A DNA stretch of 64,000 bases, from assembly GCA_934307065.1 (NCBI GenBank), contig CAKRCD010000009.1, positions 31,245 through 95,244 on the forward strand, in the 5' to 3' direction. Source of the stretch: an uncultured Bariatricus sp. (lineage in GTDB: Bacteria; Bacillota; Clostridia; Lachnospirales; Lachnospiraceae). The translations under genes were made by a program, and so were the position numbers. The notes under the pieces are model-generated. The model did no database searches. It was not told the DNA's origin and worked only from the letters and a program-made list of their open reading frames with translations. Shown piece after piece: positions 36,661 to 43,492 of this stretch (its first letter is position 1; every line of letters starts with the position of its first letter).

Positions 36661-38664
36661 ATGTACCGCATTTTAGAATATAATCCTCAGCTTAAGGATT
36701 TTATGGCAGATATTGCTCTGCGCATGAACCAATGGAAAGATACAAAAGAGCGACTGTTAGGTAAGCGCCTGACGCTGGATGAATTTGCCAATGGATATGC
36801 ATATTTTGGCATCCACCGGACGGACACGGGATGGGTGTACCGTGAGTGGGCACCGGGAGCATATCAGCTTTATTTTATGGGAGAATTTAACCAGTGGAAT
36901 CCAACCCAATATCCAATGAAACGTCTGGAAAATGGAATCTGGGAGCTGCAGCTTCAGGGGAAAGAGGCCTTGTGGGATGGCTGCAAGATAAAGACGGTGG
37001 TCGATGCAAATCTCCAGAGAACGGAACACATTCCTCTTTATGCAAGACGTGTGGTGCAGGATAAGGAAACCATTACATGGTGTGCGGAAGTGGTGGATGA
37101 TGCAAAGACATTTCCATGGACAGATGAGAATTTTCAGGGGGAAGAGGAACTTTATATTTATGAAGCCCATGTGGGGATGGCGCAGGAAGAAGGGAAAGTA
37201 GGCACTTACCGGGAATTTGCGGACAAGATTCTTCCACGGATAAAAAAAGCAGGGTATAATACCATTCAGCTTATGGCAATCATGGAGCATCCTTATTATG
37301 GAAGCTTTGGCTATCAGGTTTCCAGTTTCTTTGCGGCCTCCAGTTGGTTTGGAAAACCAGAGGATTTGAAATATTTGATAAACAAGGCGCATAAAATGGG
37401 AATTCGTGTACTGCTTGATGTGGTGCATTCCCATGCAGTGAAAAATACAGCGGAAGGGATTCATCAGTTTGACGGTACGACGGAACAGTTTTTCTATGAA
37501 GGAGAAAAAGGAGAGCATCCGGCATGGGGAACGAAATGCTTTAATTATGGAAAAGACGAAGTCATTCATTTCCTACTTTCCAATCTGAAGTTCTGGATGA
37601 CAGAGTATCATTTTGACGGATTCCGCTTTGACGGAGTAACCTCCATGATTTTCCATGACCATGGACTCGGTTCCAGCTTTGATGACAACCATAAATATTT
37701 TTCATTGAACACGCATATTGAGGCACTGACCTATTTACAGCTTGCCAATGAACTGATTCATACGGTAAATCCGCAGGCCATCACGATTGCAGAAGACATG
37801 TCGGGAATGCCGGGAATGGCACTTCCGATTCCGGATGGGGGAATCGGCTTCGATTACCGGCTTGGAATGGGACTCCCGGATATGTGGATTCGGACCATAA
37901 AAGAGAAGAAGGACGAAGATTGGGATATTGGCGGCATGTGGGGCGATATGTGCCTGCGCAGACCGGGAGAGCATACGGTGGCATATGTGGAGAGCCATGA
38001 TCAGGCTCTGGTCGGGGACAAAACCTTGATTTTCCGTCTGGCAGATGCCAGTATGTATACGGATATGGATAAAGCTTGCCATAATGTAGTAATTGACCGT
38101 GCCATTGCACTGCACAAGATGATTCGTCTGTTTACCATGGCAGGGGCAGGAGAGGCATATCTTAATTTCATGGGAAATGAATTCGGGCACCCGGAGTGGA
38201 TTGATTTTCCGAGGGAAGGAAATGGATGGAGCTTCCATTATTGTCGTAGACAGTGGAGTCTGCTTGACAATGGCTATTTAAAATATCAATGGCTTGGCGA
38301 ATTTGACCGGGATATGGTAGAACTGACGAAAAAGAATCATATTTACCGGCAGCAGATGGCAAATCTTCTGCTTCTGAAAGAACCGGAGAAAACCATTGCC
38401 TTTTACCGGAACGGATTGGTATTTGCACTCAATTTCCATCCATCCGAGTCATTGGAACATCTTCTGATTCCTGTGCCGCGGAAAGCAGACTATACACTGG
38501 AACTGTCTAGTGATGATGAAGAATACGGAGGACAGGGACTGATGAAACATATGACCTATCCGGTGAAAGAATTTGACGGAGTGAGTTATATAGAAGTGTA
38601 TCTGCCGGCGCGGACAGCGGGGGTGTGGAAAGAGGCGGAGACGCAGGATGAAGACAAAAGCTGA
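36661..38664 (+). CDS. glgB: 1,4-alpha-glucan branching enzyme, eukaryotic type
   Basis: Transfers alpha-1,4 glucan segments to 1,6 branch points. 667 aa: CBM48 (EWAPGAYQLYFMGEFNQWNP), a GH13 barrel with nucleophile D324 (FRFDGVTSM), acid/base E378 (ITIAEDMSGMPG) and D447 (VESHDQALVGDK), then a C-terminal beta domain. Segments such as YEAHVGM, IQLMAIMEHPYYGSFGYQV and YLNFMGNEFGHPEWIDFPR read like animal/plant GBE1 rather than E. coli GlgB, and the spacing of the three catalytic residues nearly matches human GBE1. No other glg gene except the nearby phosphoglucomutase is visible. The stop lies at the edge of an Rpn gene fossil. Confidence 0.93.
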   Translation: MYRILEYNPQLKDFMADIALRMNQWKDTKERLLGKRLTLDEFANGYAYFGIHRTDTGWVYREWAPGAYQLYFMGEFNQWNPTQYPMKRLENGIWELQLQGKEALWDGCKIKTVVDANLQRTEHIPLYARRVVQDKETITWCAEVVDDAKTFPWTDENFQGEEELYIYEAHVGMAQEEGKVGTYREFADKILPRIKKAGYNTIQLMAIMEHPYYGSFGYQVSSFFAASSWFGKPEDLKYLINKAHKMGIRVLLDVVHSHAVKNTAEGIHQFDGTTEQFFYEGEKGEHPAWGTKCFNYGKDEVIHFLLSNLKFWMTEYHFDGFRFDGVTSMIFHDHGLGSSFDDNHKYFSLNTHIEALTYLQLANELIHTVNPQAITIAEDMSGMPGMALPIPDGGIGFDYRLGMGLPDMWIRTIKEKKDEDWDIGGMWGDMCLRRPGEHTVAYVESHDQALVGDKTLIFRLADASMYTDMDKACHNVVIDRAIALHKMIRLFTMAGAGEAYLNFMGNEFGHPEWIDFPREGNGWSFHYCRRQWSLLDNGYLKYQWLGEFDRDMVELTKKNHIYRQQMANLLLLKEPEKTIAFYRNGLVFALNFHPSESLEHLLIPVPRKADYTLELSSDDEEYGGQGLMKHMTYPVKEFDGVSYIEVYLPARTAGVWKEAETQDEDKS

Positions 38665-38689
38665 ATTTCAGGAGCTTTTGAAACAATAG
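38648..38689 (+). pseudogene. Fossil 3' end of an Rpn-family nuclease gene
   Basis: Overlapping the glgB stop in another frame, codons read MKTKAEFQELLKQ-stop. The intact Rpn protein 1.2 kb downstream ends KTEEEFQELLK-stop, and the DNA is identical over 20 bp (38663-38682 versus 39920-39939). This looks like a remnant of a deleted Rpn copy. Confidence 0.55.
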
Positions 38690-38711
38690 TTTCATAAAGA
38701 ACGAGACAGAG

Positions 38712-38739
38712 AAAGATGGTTTTGATTAGCCATCTTTTT
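38712..38739 (+). terminator. Terminator after glgB
   Basis: AAAGATGG (38712-38719) pairs with CCATCTTT (38730-38737), ending in TTTTTC. The following 200 bp up to the Rpn gene are A/T-rich and hold only a small GGTGCT-ccgt-AGCACC palindrome (38767-38782). Confidence 0.75.
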
Positions 38740-38941
38740 CTTTTGTAAAATATTAAAAATTTTTCAGGTGCTCCGTAGCACCGATTTGCTTTCTGAATTT
38801 AATTGTGCTATCCTTTGTTCAAGCATTGAGTTTCTAAAATCAGTTCACATAAATCAATTAAAATCTATTTTTAATTCAACTGGAAATCAGGGTGCTTAAT
38901 ATCAAAAAAACAGACAAATAAAGAAGAACTAAGGAGGAAGT

Positions 38942-39943
38942 ATGCCTATGGGAAAAAGTGATACGGCACTAGTTACATGGCTTGGAAACAAGGAGCGATT
39001 TGCAGATTTGTATAATGCAAGTGTGTTTCAGGGAGAACAGGTTATTGGGGCAGAACAGTTGGAAACAGACAAGACAGCGGCAAAAGAATTAATAGAAGAT
39101 AAGAACGGAGTTTTGCACACTATTGAACGGAACAGGGACATTGTAATGAAGTGGGATGATGGCATTAGTCTGGTACTGCTGGCATGTGAAAATCAGGATA
39201 AAATTCATTATGCTATGCCAGTGAGAACCATGCTTTATGATGGATTAAGCTATGCAGAACAGATAAGGCAATTGAGAAGTAAGACAAAGCTCAAGAAAGT
39301 CGAGGATTCGGACGAATTTCTTTCCGGAATGAGGAAAGAAGATAAGTTATATCCGGTCATTACCCTTGTATTTTACTATGGGGATAAGGTATGGGATGGA
39401 AGTAAAGACTTATACGGATTATTAAAGAAATCTGTCAATCCCAAGGTAAGAGAACTGGTAAAAAAGATGATTCCAAACTATCATATTAATTTAGTAGATG
39501 TTAATAAACTGGAAGATACCAGTTTGTATAAAACAGATTTACAAGTAGTTTTGGAAATGCTAAGATATAAGAAAGATAAAAAGAAAATACAGGCATATGT
39601 ACAGGAAAGAGCGGATTTCTTTCAGCATGTGGATAAGGATACTTATAATGTGCTGAGAGTACTATTGAAGGCAGAAAAACAGATGGAAGCAATCAAAAAT
39701 CAGGAGGAAATAGATATGTGTGAGGCATTACAGGGAATCTTTGATGATGGAAAAGAGGAAGGCGAGAAGATTGGAAGACTTGCAGGCGAGAAAATTGGAA
39801 GGCAGGAAGGCGAAAAAATTGGAAAATCTCAAGGCAGAATGGAGCTATTATTAGAATTAGTAAAAGACGGTGTATTGAATATTTCTCAGGCAGCAGCCAA
39901 GGCAGGAAAAACAGAGGAGGAATTTCAGGAGCTTTTGAAGTAA
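38942..39943 (+). CDS. Rpn-family recombination-promoting nuclease / putative transposase
   Basis: 333 aa. It resembles the PD-(D/E)XK transposase family (Rpn/YhgA-like): an N-terminal nuclease core with ERNRDIVMKWDD, LVLLACENQDK (the E-x-Q part of the active site) and YAMPVRTMLYDGLSYAEQI, then VITLVFYYGDKVWDG. The C-terminal tail has three 8-residue GEKIG repeats and a Hin-like end (LVKDGVLNISQAAAKAG). In E. coli, RpnA promotes RecA-independent recombination. ATG 38942 follows AAGGAGG; ATG 38948 is a possible alternative. Such genes are often multicopy, consistent with the fossil copy upstream. Confidence 0.85.
   Translation: MPMGKSDTALVTWLGNKERFADLYNASVFQGEQVIGAEQLETDKTAAKELIEDKNGVLHTIERNRDIVMKWDDGISLVLLACENQDKIHYAMPVRTMLYDGLSYAEQIRQLRSKTKLKKVEDSDEFLSGMRKEDKLYPVITLVFYYGDKVWDGSKDLYGLLKKSVNPKVRELVKKMIPNYHINLVDVNKLEDTSLYKTDLQVVLEMLRYKKDKKKIQAYVQERADFFQHVDKDTYNVLRVLLKAEKQMEAIKNQEEIDMCEALQGIFDDGKEEGEKIGRLAGEKIGRQEGEKIGKSQGRMELLLELVKDGVLNISQAAAKAGKTEEEFQELLK
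39761..39832 (+). repeat. Three in-frame 24-bp repeats in the Rpn gene
   Basis: Units at 39761-39784, 39785-39808 and 39809-39832 encode GEKIGRLA, GEKIGRQE and GEKIGKSQ. Codon choice differs between units, so they are old or under selection at protein level. Copy number change would keep the frame. Confidence 0.8.
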
Positions 39944-39967
39944 GGGTATAAGAAGCATAAATAGTCA

Positions 39968-39999
39968 GGGGACTGTAGCATTACGCTATAGTCCCCTTT
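39968..39999 (+). terminator. Terminator after the Rpn gene
   Basis: GGGGACTGTAGC (39968-39979) pairs with GCTATAGTCCCC (39985-39996) with one wobble, followed by TTT. Confidence 0.75.
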
Positions 40000-40025
40000 C
40001 CATTATATAAAATATACGGTTATCA

Positions 40026-40955
40026 TTATTTATTACTTGAGAAAAGGAATCCCATGAAACGGATAAATGTATAGATTACAAGTACCGTTGCGATGATTGT
40101 TTCTACAAGTACGACTGGTTTTAAGATTGGAAGCGGTTGTTCCATTTTTGCAAGGCAGGCCATGGTCTGCTTTGTTGCGATTGCGCTGATTACAAATGGG
40201 AATGTAAATGCAGCGTAGCTTGGATAGAATTTCAGCTTTAAGTACCCAATTGCCTTTACCAATGCAATGACATAGATGACAGTTGCAACTGCCAGCATTA
40301 CAAGTAAGAATGTTCTTGACTTTGGTGTTACAGACTGTACATAACCAGCGATACAAAGACTTGTAGGGGCTGCATAGATACAGAACAATGGCTGAGCCGG
40401 TTCAGGAACATTTTTGTATTTGGTGTAGCGCACTGTTACGAGAATGAGCAGTGCAATTAAGGTTACGAAACCGAACCAGAAAGCAGCAGTGCCGATGCCT
40501 AACTGTCCGTATGCAGGTGCAGTTACGGCAGCAACAGCGATTCCTACATATACGATATAATAGCTGGCAAATACTTTTGTCATGTCCAGTTTCAGGATAA
40601 ATTTAATTGTAAAATATACAATCAGTACAATATGTAATGCGATTGCAAAGTACCAGATATACTGTGCGGCTGCACCGATAAATGGTTTTACATAAGTACT
40701 AAGAAGCATAAGTGCCATGGAAAATGTTCCGGATACACTTGCCATAATCGGATTCTTCATGTCTTCTTTGATCATCTGTGGGAACATGATGAGTTTCAGA
40801 AGAACGAGAATCAGAATAAATGCTGCTACAATTCCGCATGCATAACGAATGCCCTCACCGTAGCTCTGAAGCAGATTTCCAAGAGCTGCGAAGCCAAGCA
40901 TGACACCGCAGAATGGAATTGACACTTTCTTAATAATGTCTTTCATGTCTCTCAT
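40026..40955 (-). CDS. TDT-family transporter (TehA/SLAC1-like)
   Basis: 309 aa, about 10 membrane helices with the fold pattern of the tellurite-resistance/dicarboxylate transporter family, which includes TehA and SLAC1 anion channels (IPFCGVMLGFAALGNLLQS at the start; FWFGFVTLIALL; YPSYAAFTFPFVISAIATKQ). The substrate is unknown; anions such as sulfite, nitrate or dicarboxylates are known for relatives. Two starts, 40955 and 40946, are possible near AGGAAGG. It lies 12 bp downstream of the C_GCAxxG_C_C gene, so the two form an operon. Confidence 0.85.
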   Translation of the reverse strand: MRDMKDIIKKVSIPFCGVMLGFAALGNLLQSYGEGIRYACGIVAAFILILVLLKLIMFPQMIKEDMKNPIMASVSGTFSMALMLLSTYVKPFIGAAAQYIWYFAIALHIVLIVYFTIKFILKLDMTKVFASYYIVYVGIAVAAVTAPAYGQLGIGTAAFWFGFVTLIALLILVTVRYTKYKNVPEPAQPLFCIYAAPTSLCIAGYVQSVTPKSRTFLLVMLAVATVIYVIALVKAIGYLKLKFYPSYAAFTFPFVISAIATKQTMACLAKMEQPLPILKPVVLVETIIATVLVIYTFIRFMGFLFSSNK

Positions 40956-40967
40956 ACCTTCCTGTTA

Positions 40968-41492
40968 TTAAATTTCTGCAAGTTTGCGTCGAGGTGCTGG
41001 TTCATCAACTTCATCAAGATTCTTGATTCCCAGCTCACGACAGACAATCTGAGCAACTTTCCAAGCACAAAGACCTGTAAAGAAGATACACTGTTCTTTG
41101 TGTTCACCTTTTCCTTTGTCAAATTCCTTTGTAAGAATACGACAGCAGATAGCATTTTTCTGGTTTGCTTTCTTGAACCAGTCATGAAGTTCATTTGTGA
41201 GTTCCATACATTTAACACTCTTTGGATTAGTAGGACCATCCTGTTCTGTACGACCGAAGAACAATCCAAGCGCGAGAACACCACCATTGAGAGCTCCACA
41301 GCAGCATCCGGATTTACCAATACCAACTGCCATACCAGATGACATAGCGATTACTTCATCTGGAACATCCAGCTTAAATGCATCGCGGATAGTAGCCATA
41401 AGTGCTTCACAGCAATAATATCCGTCTTTAAAATTCTTTTCTGCTGCCTGCTGGACAGCAATTGGGCTGATTTCTGTTACGCCAATTTTCAT
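40968..41492 (-). CDS. C_GCAxxG_C_C family redox-like protein
   Basis: 174 aa, cysteine-rich. The family core is SGMAVGIGKSGCCCGALNGG, with further Cys at YYCCEAL, VKCMEL, ICCRIL, EQCIFF and LCAW. The family is described as putative redox-active proteins, with Cys spacing suggesting metal or disulfide chemistry; the biochemical role is unknown. AGAGGAGG precedes the start. It is first gene of a two-gene operon with the TDT transporter, suggesting handling of the transported compound. The regulator immediately upstream is LysR-type. Confidence 0.85.
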   Translation of the reverse strand: MKIGVTEISPIAVQQAAEKNFKDGYYCCEALMATIRDAFKLDVPDEVIAMSSGMAVGIGKSGCCCGALNGGVLALGLFFGRTEQDGPTNPKSVKCMELTNELHDWFKKANQKNAICCRILTKEFDKGKGEHKEQCIFFTGLCAWKVAQIVCRELGIKNLDEVDEPAPRRKLAEI

Positions 41493-41670
41493 TTGTTTTT
41501 CCTCCTCTTATATGACAAGTTTTATCAATTCCAGTAAGTATTCTAGCATAGTTTGGAGAAAGACAGACATAGAAAATTTTTATAAATAATGATGTATTTA
41601 ACTATATATGTGGAAAATAGACAATATACTTGAGAAATAGAAGGGAAGATATTGTAAAAAATATCAAGAA

Positions 41671-41708
41671 TTGACGGGAGCGTCAACTGTTTGTTACAAT
41701 GCTGTAAC
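41671..41708. promoter_or_regulatory. Two tandem palindromes after the LysR gene
   Basis: TTGACG-GGAG-CGTCAA (41671-41686) and GTTACA-ATGC-TGTAAC (41693-41708), both 6-4-6 dyads. The second overlaps the LysR stop codon. They lie about 180 bp upstream of the C_GCAxxG_C_C gene start and could be LysR-type binding sites or RNA hairpins. Function unproven. Confidence 0.4.
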
Positions 41709-42616
41709 TATCTTTTGACAACTCCCGAGCGAATGAAATCCATTTGCCGTTTGACGTGTTTTTGGAAAATATCGACACCATTTCCCGGCACTTCGTTTTT
41801 GCGGGTCAGCATACAGATTTTCCATTCATAGTCTCCGTCCGAAAATGGGAGCAGAACAAGATTGCTTCGGCTCATATCATCAGAAACGAAATCCACGGTA
41901 ACAGAAATTCCTTTCTTATCACGAACCATTTTATGGCAGAGGCTGAAGCCGCTTGTTTCAAAAACAACATTTGGTTCAAATCCTGCTTCCCGGCATTTGT
42001 TGATAATCAAATCGTGAATTTTAAATTCTCTGCTTTCTATATAAAGTGGTTCATCTTTTAAATCCTCGATTGTGACAGAACTTTTCCGGGCAAGAGGATG
42101 CTCCTTGTTGACCAGAAGTTTTACCGGAAAAGAATCCAGCTCCAATACGTCATATAAGGTCTCGTCACATGGGGCAAGAGAAAGTGCAACATTCCCCTCT
42201 CCTGCACGGAACCAGCGTTCTATCTGCTTGTCCGGGCATTCACGATAGTGAAACTCAATGTCCGGATATTTTTCCTTAAAGTCACGAATACACTCCGGTG
42301 TGATCAGCCGGATAATGCCGAAGGCGGAAAGAAGGTCAACCATTCCATGTTCTTTTTGCTTCAGGCGGAGCAGTTCTTTACGCATGGTGTGATATTCCGT
42401 GTCTGTTTTCTTTGCATACTGGTAAAAGTACTCTCCGCATTCTGTCAGTTCCATTTTATTTCCGGTGCGGAGAAAGAGTTCGCAGTCATTTTCATTTTCC
42501 AGATTCTTGATAATCTTGCTGACACCCTGTGGAGTCATGTAAAGCAGTTTGGAGGCTTTGGTAAGATTGTCTTCCTCTGCAACAGTGATAAATACATTTA
42601 AGTCTTTCATGTTCAT
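41708..42616 (-). CDS. LysR-family transcriptional regulator
   Basis: 302 aa. The N-terminal winged helix (FITVAEEDNLTKASKLLYMTPQGVSKIIKNLE) is followed by a periplasmic-binding-protein-like effector domain from about residue 90. It starts 1 bp after the TetR gene's stop and is transcribed with it. Its own downstream neighbours on the same strand are the C_GCAxxG_C_C/TDT pair, the likeliest targets. The ligand is unknown. Confidence 0.9.
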   Translation of the reverse strand: MNMKDLNVFITVAEEDNLTKASKLLYMTPQGVSKIIKNLENENDCELFLRTGNKMELTECGEYFYQYAKKTDTEYHTMRKELLRLKQKEHGMVDLLSAFGIIRLITPECIRDFKEKYPDIEFHYRECPDKQIERWFRAGEGNVALSLAPCDETLYDVLELDSFPVKLLVNKEHPLARKSSVTIEDLKDEPLYIESREFKIHDLIINKCREAGFEPNVVFETSGFSLCHKMVRDKKGISVTVDFVSDDMSRSNLVLLPFSDGDYEWKICMLTRKNEVPGNGVDIFQKHVKRQMDFIRSGVVKR

Positions 42617-42617
42617 A

Positions 42618-43304
42618 TTATAATGTAACCTCGTCTGATTCCATATTTCCTGTTATTTTTTCAATGGCTTCCTTATCCGGTTCTACGTGCGTGCCTGATT
42701 CCTTTCTGGCAACCCGGTGGCTTTCGATAATCAGCCGTACTGTCCGGTATAAGAAAGTTTTGTACTCTTCAATAGGAAGCGGTTCTTTATATAAGATAGA
42801 ATTGTATCCCGCAGAACCTGCGAGCTCTACAATGGTAAACAGCATAACATTTACATCTTTATAAATATAATCATCTTCATCCACAAGAGCAAGGAAATCA
42901 TCATAGATTTCATTTTCCACAGCTTCTCCGGTAAACAATGTGGTACGAAGGGCTCCCATGACCAGATTCTTGGAAATAAAATTTAGAAGTGGAAGGTCTT
43001 TGACTAAATCATCAATAATGTGGTCGATGATAAAGATTAACTGACTTTCCAATCCGGTAATATGCGCTTCATTCATTGCCTTGCCGGCCTTATGGAACAG
43101 TTCACAGGTTTTGTGAGCAACCAGGTTGTTTTTGATGTCATATTTGTCTTTAAAATAAAGATAAAAAGTTCCCTTTGCAACGCCAGCCTGTTTGACAATG
43201 TCGGAGATTGCCGTAGAATTAATTCCTTTTGTAGTGAACAATTCATAAGCTGTGTTCAAAAGGGCAAGTTTTTTTTGCTTTTTGTTTTCATCTACTTTAC
43301 CCAT
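42618..43304 (-). CDS. TetR-family repressor of the MMPL exporter
   Basis: 228 aa from ATG 43304, preceded by GAGGTGA; a GTG at 43313 would put the RBS inside the gene. The TetR helix-turn-helix is clear (FTTKGINSTAISDIVKQAGVAKGTFYLYFKDKYDI, HTH at about 30-50). The ligand domain is divergent. It is transcribed divergently from the MMPL gene, with three matching 15-bp dyads in between, so it is very likely an autoregulator and the exporter's repressor. Confidence 0.92.
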   Translation of the reverse strand: MGKVDENKKQKKLALLNTAYELFTTKGINSTAISDIVKQAGVAKGTFYLYFKDKYDIKNNLVAHKTCELFHKAGKAMNEAHITGLESQLIFIIDHIIDDLVKDLPLLNFISKNLVMGALRTTLFTGEAVENEIYDDFLALVDEDDYIYKDVNVMLFTIVELAGSAGYNSILYKEPLPIEEYKTFLYRTVRLIIESHRVARKESGTHVEPDKEAIEKITGNMESDEVTL

Positions 43305-43325
43305 TTTATTCACCTCATATTTATA

Positions 43326-43353
43326 ATTATAACCAATAAAACAGAGATTGCAA
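43326..43353 (-). promoter_or_regulatory. Promoter for tetR-lysR
   Basis: Reading the - strand: TTGCAA (43348-43353), 16-bp spacer, TATAAT (43326-43331), about 20 bp before the TetR start. Confidence 0.6.
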
Positions 43354-43369
43354 TATCTCAGAATAAAAA

Positions 43370-43459
43370 ATGACCAAAAGTCATAAATTTTATAAAAAAC
43401 TATTGACTAACGGTCATTTTTAGTATATAGTGCTACTTGAATAAATGACCGATGGTCAT
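43370..43459. promoter_or_regulatory. Three TetR-type operators
   Basis: ATGACCaaaAGTCAT (43370-43384), TTGACTaacGGTCAT (43403-43417) and ATGACCgatGGTCAT (43445-43459). The last is a perfect dyad. Start-to-start distances of 33 and 42 bp are close to three and four helical turns. The middle site covers the exporter -35 and the third lies just after its -10. Confidence 0.8.
43403..43431 (+). promoter_or_regulatory. Promoter for the MMPL operon
   Basis: TTGACT (43403-43408), 17-bp spacer, TATAGT (43426-43431). Its -35 is part of the middle operator, so repressor binding should exclude RNA polymerase. Confidence 0.75.
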
Positions 43460-43492
43460 AAAAGGTCAAAAACAAGAAAGGAAGTCAGAGAA

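Noticed and set aside
39761-39832. CRISPR-like repeat
   Set aside because: Units are directly adjacent, 24 bp, in frame and inside a gene; no spacers or cas genes.
38942-39943. Insertion sequence around the Rpn gene
   Set aside because: No terminal inverted repeats or target duplications were found at either side; Rpn proteins are nuclease-like and not classic IS transposases.
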